Notes under the pieces: generated by a model
Database searches by the model: none
What the model was told of the DNA's origin: nothing
What the model saw: only the letters and a program-made list of their open reading frames with translations
NCBI GenBank assembly: GCA_937899725.1
Contig: CALCCA010000148.1
Span: 1 to 53,498, forward strand
Length of the DNA: 53,498 nt
Direction of reading: 5' to 3'
DNA from: an uncultured Halomicronema sp.
GTDB lineage: Bacteria; Cyanobacteriota; Cyanobacteriia; Phormidesmidales; Phormidesmidaceae
Made by a program: the position numbers and the translations under genes
Part shown: positions 17,551 through 25,754 of the stretch, in pieces
Position numbering within the stretch: position 1 is the stretch's first letter
Layout of the letters: the number at the start of each line of letters is the position of its first letter

Positions 17551-18768
17551 ATGATAGTGTTTCCTACCAAGCAGCTCGCTAATTCTCGGAGTCGCCACTG
17601 GCGTTGGCTATTGGGTATGGTCCTCACCTGTTCCGGGTGTGCGGCCTGCTCACAGGTAGAAACCGCCCCCGAAGTTGTCGCCCCGCCAGCACCACCGGCA
17701 AATGTGGCGGTGGCCAATCGCGTCGTCGCTCTAGGAAGGTTGGTGCCCAAAGGCGAAGTGATTCAGCTGTCGGTACCCAATGCGGAAGACAGTCGGGTCA
17801 ACCAGATCTTGGTGACTGAAGGTGACTTTGTGGAAGCGGGGCAGGTGATTGCCATTTTGCAGGGCTATGAACGCCGCCAGCGCGATTTAGAAGAGGCGGA
17901 AAAAACGGTGGGCGTTTACCAGGCAAAACTGGAGCAGATGCGCGCTGGGAATGCCAAGACGGCGGAAATTGCCGCTCAGCGAGAAGCGATTGAGGCGCTT
18001 GAAGTCCAGCAGCGCCATGAAATCGAGGAACGGGAAGCGGCGATCGCCCGATCTGAGGCGGCCCTGAGCCAGGCGGAAGTCACCTATCAGCGGAATCAAG
18101 ACCTGGTCGCGGCTGGAGCCATCAGCCAGCAAGTGCTCGATGAGTCTCAAGAAGCGCTGGATGTCGCCCGCGCCACGTTAGCTGAGCGGCAGGCGCAGCT
18201 CCGGAACAGCCAGCAAACCCGCACCGAGCAGATTGAACGGGAACGCGCCACCCTCGCCACCTTGCAAGAGGTGAGGCCAGTGGATGTGCAGGTGGCCCAA
18301 GCCGAGCTAGAGCGGGCGCAGATTACCGTTGAGCAGCGACGGGCTGATTTAGCCGACACCCAGGTGCGGGTGCCGGTGGCGGGGCAGATTTTGCGCCTTA
18401 ATACCCGCGTCGGTGAACGGGTCAACACCGAGGAGGGCATTGCTGAGCTGGGGCAAACCAGCGAAATGCAGGCGATCGCTGAAGTCTATGAAACCGATAT
18501 TCTCAAAGTCAAGGTGGGGCAACCGGCGACCATCACCAGTGAATACGGTGGCTTTACGGGTATCCTCCGGGGGCAAGTCGAACATGTCGGTCTGCAAATT
18601 GGCACACGCAGCTTGGCGGACGGCTCGACCAATCCCACCACCGACGAAAACCAACGAGTAGTTGAAGTTCACATCCGTGTTCATCCTGAGGATAGCCCCC
18701 AGGTCGCTAGCCTGACGAACATGCAGGTGCGGATTGAGATCAATACCCACGCCCCGGAAACGCCATGA
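17551..18768 (+). CDS. devB: DevB-like periplasmic adaptor (HlyD/membrane fusion family)
   Basis: This 405-residue adaptor links an inner-membrane ABC exporter to a TolC-type outer-membrane channel. An N-terminal hydrophobic segment (WRWLLGMVLTCSGCAAC) anchors it. A biotinyl-lipoyl half (GRLVPKGEVIQLSVPNAEDSRVNQILVTEGDFVEAGQ) is followed by a long coiled coil (about residues 110-265). The second half (VRVPVAGQILRLNTRVGERV) and beta-barrel come next. Cyanobacterial DevB exports heterocyst glycolipids; paralogues export other molecules, so the cargo is open. Its stop overlaps the devC start by four bases (ATGA). Confidence 0.9.
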   Translation: MIVFPTKQLANSRSRHWRWLLGMVLTCSGCAACSQVETAPEVVAPPAPPANVAVANRVVALGRLVPKGEVIQLSVPNAEDSRVNQILVTEGDFVEAGQVIAILQGYERRQRDLEEAEKTVGVYQAKLEQMRAGNAKTAEIAAQREAIEALEVQQRHEIEEREAAIARSEAALSQAEVTYQRNQDLVAAGAISQQVLDESQEALDVARATLAERQAQLRNSQQTRTEQIERERATLATLQEVRPVDVQVAQAELERAQITVEQRRADLADTQVRVPVAGQILRLNTRVGERVNTEEGIAELGQTSEMQAIAEVYETDILKVKVGQPATITSEYGGFTGILRGQVEHVGLQIGTRSLADGSTNPTTDENQRVVEVHIRVHPEDSPQVASLTNMQVRIEINTHAPETP

Positions 18769-20009
18769 AGCGGTTTAAAGGGCGGCGATCGCTGCGGATT
18801 TGGTGGCAGACCTATAAGCCTTTAGGGTGGGCGCAGCTGAGCCATCGCAAAATTCGGCTGCTGGTGGCCATCATTGGCGTGGCGTTTGCCAATATTTTGA
18901 TCTTTACCCAGTTGGGGCTGCGGGCCATGCTGTTTGATGGGGTCACCCTGGTGCCCGATCATCTGCAAGGCGATCTATTTCTCGTTTCGGCCTATGCCCC
19001 CAATATTGATCTAGGCTCGTTTCCCAAAATCTATCTCTACCAGGCCGATGCCGTAGAGGGCGTGGCGATCGCCAGCCCGCTCTACATTGAGTTTGCCGAT
19101 TGGGTCAACCCTCAGGAGCTGACGCCCGAGGCAATCGCGGCCCTGGACGAAGCCGCCCCCGAGTCCACCTTTCAGCTGTTTCCCAATTCGGTCAAAATCT
19201 TAGCCTTCAACCCGACTCAGCCGGTGTTGTCGATCCCCGAGGTGGATCAACAGATTGACCGCATTTCGACTCCGGGCACCGTGCTCTACGATCGCCTCGG
19301 TCAAGAAAAATTTGGCCCCGTTGCCAGCCTATTTGAGCAACATGGCCACGTCACCACCCTGATGGATAACCAGCGCGTGTCCGTTACGGGGCTGTTTAGT
19401 CTGGGCAGCACTCTGTTTGATAACGGTCACCTGGTCATGAGCGATTGGACTTATACGCAGTGGTTTGGCGTCGAGAGTTTAGAAAATGTCAGCGTCGGCG
19501 TGTTGACCTTAGAGGCGGGGGCCGATCGAGCCACGGTGCGGCAAACCCTCGCAGCAACCTTGCCCAACTCGATCAATATCCTGACGCAATCAGAACTAGC
19601 TGCCGCTGAGCAAGCGTTCCGCGCCTCTCTACCCAACGGCAAGATTCTCAACTTTGGGGCCATGATGGGCTTTATCGTAGGCATCGTCATCGTTTACCAA
19701 GTGCTGTATACCGACATCAGCGACCACCTGCCCGAATACGCCACCTTAAAGGCGATGGGTTACAGCGATCGCCGCTTGCTCTGGGTCGTCTTGCAAGAGG
19801 CGATCGTCCTGGCTGTGATGGGCTTTATTCCCGGTTACCTGGCCTCCTACGGCGTCTACCATCTGCTGACAGTCTTGACCCGCATTCCCCTGGTGATGAA
19901 AACCCAGGTCGCCATCACGGTGTTTCTCTTGACGCTGGTGATGTGTGGCCTATCGGGGGCGATCGCCATGAATAAGCTGCGCTCCGCCGACCCCGCCGAC
20001 GTGTTTTAG
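18765..20009 (+). CDS. devC: DevC-like ABC exporter permease (MacB/FtsX type)
   Basis: This 414-residue permease has one N-terminal helix (LLVAIIGVAFANILIFTQLGLRAMLF), a large periplasmic domain, and three C-terminal helices with the family phrase HLPEYATLKAMGYSDRRLLWVVLQEA. This matches cyanobacterial DevC. It pairs with DevB and needs a separate DevA ATPase. Here devA is not adjacent but lies at 21881-22561, beyond four small genes or relics. A hairpin with a T-run follows the stop codon. The cargo is unknown. Confidence 0.92.
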   Translation: MKRFKGRRSLRIWWQTYKPLGWAQLSHRKIRLLVAIIGVAFANILIFTQLGLRAMLFDGVTLVPDHLQGDLFLVSAYAPNIDLGSFPKIYLYQADAVEGVAIASPLYIEFADWVNPQELTPEAIAALDEAAPESTFQLFPNSVKILAFNPTQPVLSIPEVDQQIDRISTPGTVLYDRLGQEKFGPVASLFEQHGHVTTLMDNQRVSVTGLFSLGSTLFDNGHLVMSDWTYTQWFGVESLENVSVGVLTLEAGADRATVRQTLAATLPNSINILTQSELAAAEQAFRASLPNGKILNFGAMMGFIVGIVIVYQVLYTDISDHLPEYATLKAMGYSDRRLLWVVLQEAIVLAVMGFIPGYLASYGVYHLLTVLTRIPLVMKTQVAITVFLLTLVMCGLSGAIAMNKLRSADPADVF

Positions 20010-20012
20010 AGC

Positions 20013-20034
20013 AAAGGCTACACCACAGCCTTTT
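20013..20034. terminator. Intrinsic terminator after devC (possibly bidirectional)
   Basis: AAAGGCT (20013-20019) and AGCCTTT (20027-20033) form a 7-bp stem with a 7-base loop, and the stem merges into TTTT. It sits three bases after the devC stop and before the convergent regulator gene, so it could serve both directions. Confidence 0.6.
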
Positions 20035-20056
20035 GATTAAGGTCTTTTGCTATGGG

Positions 20057-20260
20057 CTAGAAGTCCGACTCGTCAGGAAAGAAAACCGCCTCAACGGGCA
20101 ACTCAAACAGACGAGCAGTTTTAAATGCTAGCAAGAGACTGGGGTCATATTTGCCCGTCTCAATGGCATTAATCGTTTGTCGCGACACCTCTAGCCGCTC
20201 GGCCAGGTCTGCTTGTGACCACTCCCGTTCAGCTCGCAGCACGCGCAGTTTACTTTTCAT
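20057..20260 (-). CDS. Small XRE-family transcriptional regulator
   Basis: The protein is 67 residues from the ATG at 20260; the longer open frame upstream is inside the preceding membrane protein gene. It is almost entirely a Cro/C1 helix-turn-helix: MKSKLRVLRAEREWSQADLAERLEVSRQTINAIETGKYDPSLLLAFKTARLFELPVEAVFF. The start overlaps the stop of the membrane protein gene by four bases (ATGA), a pairing seen for YozG-like regulators with small membrane proteins. It probably autoregulates the pair through the inverted repeat near 20679-20719. Confidence 0.9.
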   Translation of the reverse strand: MKSKLRVLRAEREWSQADLAERLEVSRQTINAIETGKYDPSLLLAFKTARLFELPVEAVFFPDESDF

Positions 20261-20637
20261 CGATATCGGCGGGATGACCAGGTCACACCAACGAGCCACA
20301 TCGCCCCCATCAGCGGCCACACATACAGCCAGCTGACTTGAGGAAACCCAGCGACTTGTAACCAACCGTAGGTAAAGCTGACCACTGCGGTCCCTGCAAA
20401 GGCAAAGCCGAGTGCCTCAATGTGAAATTGGCGATGAAATTCATCCACCCGTCTCAGCAGCCGCACCACCACAATGGGCACATAACAGGACGGGACAACT
20501 GGCAACAGCGCTATCGGCACTCGTAATGCGCTATCGGGGTACTGATTCAATAAGGACAGGGCAATGAATACCGCGATCGTATACATCGCCATCGTCATCG
20601 CGAGTTCAATCACATACTTACGATAAGGAGCATACAT
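20257..20637 (-). CDS. Small integral membrane protein paired with XRE regulator
   Basis: I use the ATG at 20637 (126 residues, starting MYAPYRKYVIELAM); the open frame to 20721 crosses the promoter. Four hydrophobic segments are visible: VIELAMTMAMYTIAVFIALSLL, IALLPVVPSCYVPIVVVRLL, FAFAGTAVVSFTYGWL and WLYVWPLMGAMWLVGVTW. A soluble loop, RRVDEFHRQFHIEALG, separates the middle pair. The function is unknown. Genes like this are often co-transcribed with a small XRE regulator, as here. Confidence 0.8.
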   Translation of the reverse strand: MYAPYRKYVIELAMTMAMYTIAVFIALSLLNQYPDSALRVPIALLPVVPSCYVPIVVVRLLRRVDEFHRQFHIEALGFAFAGTAVVSFTYGWLQVAGFPQVSWLYVWPLMGAMWLVGVTWSSRRYR

Positions 20638-20677
20638 AGCGAACCTGCTTGAGTAGAGAGAGCCTCTTCGTGATTCA

Positions 20678-20719
20678 AGTGTAAAGTGTGCCTTCCATAA
20701 AGACAAGCAAGCTTTACAC
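20678..20719 (-). promoter_or_regulatory. Promoter with flanking inverted-repeat operator
   Basis: Read on the minus strand, TTGTCT (20701-20706) and TACACT (20678-20683) are spaced by 17 bases and lie about 40 bases upstream of the membrane protein start. GTGTAAAG (20679-20686) and CTTTACAC (20712-20719) form an inverted repeat that overlaps the -10 box and abuts the -35 box. This is a natural operator for the XRE protein. Confidence 0.5.
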
Positions 20720-20802
20720 AAACTAAGGCACTATATGGACTCATCCCAGCCCTCGATTTTGGTGCTACAGAGGCCAGACCGAGGTCAATTACGCTTAAGT
20801 GC

Positions 20803-21141
20803 TCAAACAGTTTCTTGGGCCGCGCATTGTCCTTTTAATCCACCAGGCAACGCTTGACTTACTAGCTGGGAGACCTCGTAGCGGTCACCATAGTGGTGAT
20901 GCACCTCCTCTGCATTGATGGAGAACGGTGGCCCTGACATCCAGGTTTGATCGTATTCGTAGGTGACGAGTAACTGCGGTGCTTGGTCAGTAATATGTCT
21001 GAGATGAGCGGTGTAGCGATCGCGCACCTCTACTGGCAAAGCTACCAAAGCGGCCCGGTCATAAACGGCATCCACTGAGCCCAACATCTCGCTAGAAACC
21101 TGAAAAATATCACCGACAAAAATGTCGATATTTCTGCGCTG
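20803..21141 (-). pseudogene. Thiopurine S-methyltransferase-family C-terminal remnant
   Basis: The frame reads RRNIDIFVGDIFQVSSEMLGSVDAVYDRAALVALP, then LLVTYEYDQTWMSGPPFSI and a terminal GLKGQCAAQETV. This is the C-terminal half of the TPMT-like SAM methyltransferases that detoxify thiols, tellurite or selenite. The SAM-binding N-terminus is absent. An in-frame TGA and a short tandem repeat lie just upstream, so the gene is truncated and probably dead. A short product from an internal ATG at 21087 is possible. Confidence 0.7.
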
Positions 21142-21142
21142 T

Positions 21143-21184
21143 AATGCTTGACTTCAGCTTTTAAATGCTTGACTTCAGCTTTTA
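21143..21184. repeat. 21-bp tandem duplication
   Basis: A 21-base unit occurs twice head to tail (21143-21163 and 21164-21184). It begins AATGCTTGACTTCAG. On the minus strand it would encode the heptad LKAEVKH twice, a coiled-coil-like end that may come from an eroded neighbouring gene. It marks the breakpoint of the methyltransferase remnant. Confidence 0.6.
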
Positions 21185-21209
21185 AGTTGCCTCACCCACT
21201 TCAAAAATT

Positions 21210-21614
21210 TCATTCTTGTCCATAATCTCCAAGCGCTTGCATAAACTCATCCCGTCGTTGTGGCGACACGAGAACCTGTTTGCCAGAACCATAACTAATC
21301 TTGACCCGATTTAACGATAAAGCCGGTGACGAGAGCACAGAGCGGCTGGGCTCGATACTGTGGATTTCATCGATGGGGACAGTCCAGCGAAATGGGCCTG
21401 ATCGAATTAGCAGAAGGTTGCTCTCAATTCGGTATTCCGTGTTCAGTAGCAGCCAAATCGGGAGCCCTAAGGTCAATAGTAATGTACCGACACCTAAGAC
21501 GATAGCCCCGCCATTACTAGTTTGCACAATTACCCAGAGGCTCATAATCACCAGGAATACAGACAGGCCAGCAATCGCATAGAACCACCAATCAACAGCG
21601 GATTTGAAGATCAT
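21210..21614 (-). CDS. Membrane-anchored PH-like domain protein (YyaB-type)
   Basis: This is a 134-residue protein. Two N-terminal helices (WWFYAIAGLSVFLVIMSLWVIV and AIVLGVGTLLLTLGLPIWLLL) are followed by a small beta-rich domain: YRIESNLLLIRSGPFRWTVPIDEIHSIEPSRS, then RVKISYGSGKQVLVSPQRRDEFMQAL. This matches the short bacterial PH-like (YyaB-like) proteins of unknown role. It is a single gene on the minus strand. The 266-base AT-rich gap to devA shows no gene. Confidence 0.75.
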   Translation of the reverse strand: MIFKSAVDWWFYAIAGLSVFLVIMSLWVIVQTSNGGAIVLGVGTLLLTLGLPIWLLLNTEYRIESNLLLIRSGPFRWTVPIDEIHSIEPSRSVLSSPALSLNRVKISYGSGKQVLVSPQRRDEFMQALGDYGQE

Positions 21615-21880
21615 GCTGCCCTCCCAAACGACTTACTCACTCAAAAAACTCGCGCGGCTCGACTCAGGATTATTATAGTCATGGTTGGTATGAAGTGACC
21701 TAACAAAAGCACATAACCGAATCATTTGAGATGTGCGACCAGATAGAACTAAATCGCGTGTATTCTACGGTTAAGTTATGTAGATTATGATTGCTAGTTG
21801 AGAGTACAGCATACTATTTGAAAAGCCGCAAATCCTGATAATTTTTCTAATTCTCTATCGGCTTATCTACCCTAAAAAAC

Positions 21881-22561
21881 ATGATGTCCGCGATCGTCAC
21901 AGCCCAAAATCTCACCCATACATTTGGTAAAGGGGCATTGTGTAAACCTGTCCTCTCAAATATTGATTTAGAGCTAAAGTCAGGCGAAATCGTCATCTTA
22001 GAAGGGCCATCTGGCAGTGGCAAAACCACCCTGCTGACCCTAATCGGGGCTTTGCGAACCGTGCAGTCTGGTAGCCTCACTGTGTTGAACCAGGCATTAC
22101 ACCGATCGCGCCGTGCTGCCTTAATTCGTACCCGCAACCAAATCGGCTTTATCTTTCAGCATCACAATTTGCTGGCCTGCCTCACCGCGTGGGAAAACGT
22201 CAGCACGTCCCTGAGACTGCACCCGCAGATTCCTAAAGCCGACTATCGCGATCGCGCCGAAGCCATACTCGCTGCGGTGGGGCTGGCCGATAAAGTAGAC
22301 GCCTATCCCGAAAACCTATCCGGCGGACAAAAACAGCGCGTGGCGATCGCCCGCGCCCTGGTCAACCATCCCCAGCTCCTGCTAGCCGACGAGCCGACTT
22401 CATCTTTAGACAGTCAGGCGGGCCGCAACGTGGTCGAAATCATTCAAAAGCTGGCCCGCGAAGAGGGCTGCACAGTGTTGCTCGTCACCCACGATAGCCG
22501 CATTCTCGACATCGCAGATCGCGTTCTGCATATGGAAGATGGCCGGTTGGGAGAAGGCTAG
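21881..22561 (+). CDS. devA: DevA-like ABC exporter ATPase (MacB/LolD type)
   Basis: This 226-residue ATPase has Walker A GPSGSGKT (42-49), Q-loop FQHHNLLACLTAWENV, signature LSGGQKQR, Walker B LLADEPTSSLD and a switch histidine in LLVTHDSR. The HHNLLACLTAxxNV stretch is typical of cyanobacterial DevA. It should energise the DevB-DevC pair encoded at 17551-20009 on the same strand, from which it is separated by about 1.9 kb. It has its own start and no obvious ribosome site. Confidence 0.9.
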   Translation: MMSAIVTAQNLTHTFGKGALCKPVLSNIDLELKSGEIVILEGPSGSGKTTLLTLIGALRTVQSGSLTVLNQALHRSRRAALIRTRNQIGFIFQHHNLLACLTAWENVSTSLRLHPQIPKADYRDRAEAILAAVGLADKVDAYPENLSGGQKQRVAIARALVNHPQLLLADEPTSSLDSQAGRNVVEIIQKLAREEGCTVLLVTHDSRILDIADRVLHMEDGRLGEG

Positions 22562-22799
22562 TCGGCCAAGGGAACAGTGAAGAAGCTGGAGGGTATCAGG
22601 TGCTAGGGAGAAGGCATTAGAGGGGCGACTTACCACTCACGAGGAACACCTGAACCCTAAACACTTGAATTCGGGATAAGAGTGGACAGACATCGATAGT
22701 GCGGTTTCAGGCGCAAATTCCCTCCTCGGAGGGGAATCGTCTCGTTTTTCTGCTGAACGCCAACTGAAATTAAACTCTGAATCCCCAACCCTCTGCCCA

Positions 22800-23204
22800 T
22801 CATTCTGGTTCCGTCGCAATGCCCAGCGTTGCCCCTTCAATCGTGCGCAGTTCATCCATGACATCAATCACATCACCGTGATAAACCTGCTCATCCGCTC
22901 TAATCGTGATAATGGCAGTTTGGTTAGGCGCTAAGGATTGCTCGATCGCAGCCCGTAAAGTTTCCAGGGTAATCAGTTGCTGATCCAGGGCGATCGCCCC
23001 ATCGGGTTGTAGGGTCACGGTAAAATCGGCCTGCTCTTGTTCAATCGCGGTGTCAGCATCAGGTAGGTTTACCGGCAACCCTTCCGATTGCGTCAGATAG
23101 AGCGAAGACAAGATAAAAAAGGCCAGAATGGCAAAAATAACGTCGATGAGCGGCAGAATATTGACTTCCATGGCGTCATCGGCATCATCTTCTCTAATGT
23201 GCAT
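22800..23204 (-). CDS. exbD: ExbD/TolR-family biopolymer transport protein
   Basis: I use the ATG at 23204 (134 residues), which has GGAGGA nine bases upstream, instead of the longer frame to 23243. One N-terminal membrane helix (ILPLIDVIFAILAFFILSSLYL) carries the essential aspartate of ExbD in PLIDVIF. A periplasmic domain with ITIRADEQVYHGDVIDVMDELR follows. With ExbB it forms the proton-driven motor that energises TonB-dependent outer-membrane uptake, for example of siderophores, or TolQR-like envelope functions. It overlaps the end of exbB by 11 bases. No TonB or receptor gene is in the window. Confidence 0.9.
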   Translation of the reverse strand: MHIREDDADDAMEVNILPLIDVIFAILAFFILSSLYLTQSEGLPVNLPDADTAIEQEQADFTVTLQPDGAIALDQQLITLETLRAAIEQSLAPNQTAIITIRADEQVYHGDVIDVMDELRTIEGATLGIATEPE

Positions 23205-23865
23205 AAGATTCCTCCGACGTCGGCTGAGATTTCTGCTTGGCATAGTAATGACGCCCGTAGAGCACCTCTAGCTGGCTGCTGTACTCCTGCAACATCGACA
23301 CCTGCCGTTTGTATAGCCCGCGAAACAGATTGGCCGCCACCAAAGTAAAAATGGCAACCACCATACCGGCTGCCGTCGAAACCAGCGCCTCGCTAATACC
23401 GCCCGTCACGGCCGTAGCATTAGCGCCGACCTCGCCCAACCGAATCGTGGCAAACGACCGAATGAGACCCAAAATCGTTCCTAGCAGTCCGAGCAGGGGC
23501 GACACGGCCACAATCGTTTGAAACACGGTGTTAAATCGTCTGAGAAAGGGCAGTTCTGCCTGTGCTGCCCCCTCTAACGCGAGACGAAACTGACTGGGAG
23601 GCTCTCCGTCTAGCTCCAAAGCTTCTAAAAAGACGCGCGCGATCGGGAGCGTGCTGTGCTGCTGCAGGCGCTCGGCTGCGGTCAGACTGTCAGACCGATA
23701 AACACGCAAAAAATCCCGAATCACCGATCGCTGATGGCGGCTAATCCGATACCAAAAGAGCGCGCGCTCAATGGAGAGGGCGATCGCGGCAATTGAAAAT
23801 AGCAGTAGCGGTATCATCACGACACCGCCCGCTCGGAAGACTTGAACAATAGACATGCGAATCAC
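23194..23865 (-). CDS. exbB: ExbB/TolQ/MotA-family proton channel protein
   Basis: This 223-residue protein has three membrane segments: GGVVMIPLLLFSIAAIALSIERALF, FQTIVAVSPLLGLLGTILGLIRSF and ALVSTAAGMVVAIFTLVAANLF. The hallmark LLGLLGTVxGLI and the SEALVSTAAGM motif are present. It is the stator subunit that works with ExbD. The GTG at 23865 gives the full frame; the ATG three codons later (23856) is equally likely. The 648-base region upstream carries a Fur-box-like sequence, which would fit iron-controlled uptake. Confidence 0.92.
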   Translation of the reverse strand: MIRMSIVQVFRAGGVVMIPLLLFSIAAIALSIERALFWYRISRHQRSVIRDFLRVYRSDSLTAAERLQQHSTLPIARVFLEALELDGEPPSQFRLALEGAAQAELPFLRRFNTVFQTIVAVSPLLGLLGTILGLIRSFATIRLGEVGANATAVTGGISEALVSTAAGMVVAIFTLVAANLFRGLYKRQVSMLQEYSSQLEVLYGRHYYAKQKSQPTSEESYAH

Positions 23866-24063
23866 CAGGGATAGAGCTGAAGCGGTTGAAGAGCGCCATC
23901 TGGCCTGATCAACACAGATGCCTCGTCGAAAATAAAGTTACTGAGATCTGATGTCAAGTAAACCACTTTAAGGGTGCATCGCCACCGACCGCTAAACCCT
24001 TGCCCTAAAGGGTGACTAACCAGAAGCGCAAACCTGAGCGGCTGAGACGTCTTTTAATATTGT

Positions 24064-24081
24064 ATTATTGAGAACAATTCT
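24064..24081. promoter_or_regulatory. Fur-box-like sequence upstream of exbB
   Basis: ATTATTGAGAACAATTCT is an AT-rich imperfect dyad resembling cyanobacterial Fur sites. It lies about 200 bases upstream of exbB. A related ATTATTGAG occurs just before the start codon of the gene at 24514. The 23866-24513 gap otherwise holds a small hairpin (ACCCTT/AAGGGT, 23996-24013), the larger hairpin at 24384-24426, and no gene I can support. Confidence 0.3.
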
Positions 24082-24383
24082 GACTTGTTGTGAAATCAAT
24101 CTGGCAATGAATTTACCCCAAGGCGGAAGGCTACAAGATCTTGCCTCTCCTGTCCAAATTTTTACTGTCTGGTTGAGAGACAAGACTTACGGCTCTCCAG
24201 AATCAACGAAACTGCCCCTCAAGACAGGAGGCCAGCATTATCGTCACATTACGGAGTGCTTCGTTTATTGACATTGCATTGCATTAACTATTAGTATTGA
24301 GTGACTTAATGATATCAATAACTAAGACTGCCAAAGAGTGTTTCTGGCCCAATCGCCAGGATGAAATTTTCTCGGAAACTTAA

Positions 24384-24426
24384 CCCTCAAGACTTGAAGG
24401 CAACGTTTTCTGCCAAGCCTTGAGGG
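24384..24426. other. 43-base imperfect hairpin
   Basis: Outer arms CCCTCAAG (24384-24391) and CTTGAGGG (24419-24426) enclose inner arms GGCA and TGCC around an ACGTTTTC loop. It lies about 90 bases upstream of the small gene at 24514. It could be a terminator for an unseen transcript or part of a 5' leader RNA. A T-rich stretch follows on the plus strand near 24439-24447. Confidence 0.4.
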
Positions 24427-24513
24427 TGAGTAATCGTTTCTTTTTGGGAATTTTTATCAATAAAGCGATAACTTGCTTCGTCTGCTGTCGCTCTTCATTA
24501 TTGAGTAACTGTT

Positions 24514-24786
24514 ATGGAATTTTCTGACTCCAGCGATTCGTCTTTTTCGGGCGGCTGCTTGAATCTTGAGATCGAGATCGATCGCATCGCCCGTTGGGAT
24601 GTCTATTTTCACTTGCAAGAGCTCTCGGTGCCGTGTCAGTGCAAGCACGGTCAGGCACTGCGGGTGCAAGTCAGCCACGCCACTGCCGCCATTCAGTTGT
24701 GGAGTGTCGTCCAAGCGTTTGCCGCCCCTCAGCAGTCACAGATCGATCATTTGCAGCGCTGTTGGCAAGTGCAAGCAGTTGCCTGA
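24514..24786 (+). CDS. Conserved cyanobacterial small protein
   Basis: This 90-residue soluble protein's core, IDRIARWDVYFHLQELSVPCQCKHGQALRVQV, then AAIQLWSVVQAF and IDHLQRCW, resembles a short family conserved across cyanobacteria with no known function. The pattern (Asp-Arg-Ile, Trp, two cysteines in PCQC, LWSVV, CW) makes coding convincing despite the lack of a clear ribosome site. It stands alone between exbBD and dps. Confidence 0.65.
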   Translation: MEFSDSSDSSFSGGCLNLEIEIDRIARWDVYFHLQELSVPCQCKHGQALRVQVSHATAAIQLWSVVQAFAAPQQSQIDHLQRCWQVQAVA

Positions 24787-24956
24787 CCGTGTTTTTCGAG
24801 TCAAACCAGCTTCAATATCATCGTTCCTTGTCGACTCCAACAAGACTTTTTAGATCCAGAAGCGGAGAAAACATACTTAAGTGAAGGGCAACATTTTCCG
24901 TACCTAACTATGAAGTTGCCCTGCCATTTTCAAAGATGACATCAATCGGTCATTGT

Positions 24957-25493
24957 TTACCAACCTACTTTCAAACTATCGCGGTTTAAGAAGTGTTCTA
25001 GGTGGTAAGCTCGCTCCTCAGTCTTCAGTAAAATCTGCTCATAAAGAAGACGAGTTGCGCGATCGCCCAGGCTTTCCGCTTGAGAGGCTTGACGACGAAT
25101 TATTTCGATGAGTGATTGTTCCGCCTGCAAGTCCTGCTGAATCATTTCGCTACAGCGAAAAACATCATCTACTACTGGCGTAAAGCAGCAAAGTGCCGAC
25201 AACTGAATGAAGGATGTTGCCGGGACACCGCCCAGTCCGTGCATTCTTTCACCAATGTCATGAGCATGCTTTTCTGCTGCCTCCGAACTTTCTAAAAAAT
25301 AGTCATGAAGCATGTGATACTCGGAGCCTTCTACGACAAAATGATGTTTCTGATATTGTAAGTAGAGAGCTAAAAAGCTGGCATATAGGATGCCAAGCCC
25401 TTCTATGACAGGCGCTGTAACCGTTTTTTCTAGCAAAATCGGATTGTTTTCGACTTCGCCATAGACTTGCTGGAGAGATTTAATAGCAGACAT
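24957..25493 (-). CDS. dpsA: DpsA-type ferritin-like DNA-protecting protein
   Basis: This 178-residue ferritin-fold protein of the Dps family oxidises and stores iron and detoxifies peroxide, forming dodecamers. The cyanobacterial DpsA signature is clear: LQYQKHHFVVEGSEYHMLHDYF, then EKHAHDIGERMHGLGGVP, containing the ferroxidase histidines, aspartates and glutamates. It is divergent from a Fur-family gene, with a shared 261-base AT-rich control region, a common arrangement for peroxide- or iron-responsive dps genes. The region contains TGAGAACAG near 25587, similar to the candidate Fur sites elsewhere. Confidence 0.88.
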   Translation of the reverse strand: MSAIKSLQQVYGEVENNPILLEKTVTAPVIEGLGILYASFLALYLQYQKHHFVVEGSEYHMLHDYFLESSEAAEKHAHDIGERMHGLGGVPATSFIQLSALCCFTPVVDDVFRCSEMIQQDLQAEQSLIEIIRRQASQAESLGDRATRLLYEQILLKTEERAYHLEHFLNRDSLKVGW

Positions 25494-25754
25494 GATTCGT
25501 CACTCAATTTATTAAAACTTTGCTGCCTTAATAATTTAGGCTCTCAATGAGGGTACAGGTTCAGTCTGATTTAGTTGAGTATCGTTGAGAACAGCAAATA
25601 TCTAAATTAAGTAATGAAGTACACCAAAACAAAATATCCTTAACAAAAGGCGTTGCTTATTAGAAATAGCTTTCAACAGTTGCACCTGATCTTAGCTGAT
25701 GGTCGCAAGAAATTTCTGCCATTCTTTGCCTACTCCTTTTTAGGTAGCCTTCTC

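Noticed and set aside
24068-24271. 67-residue open frame beginning inside the Fur-box-like sequence
   Set aside because: No ribosome site, no family resemblance and low-quality codon pattern; I treat the gap as non-coding.
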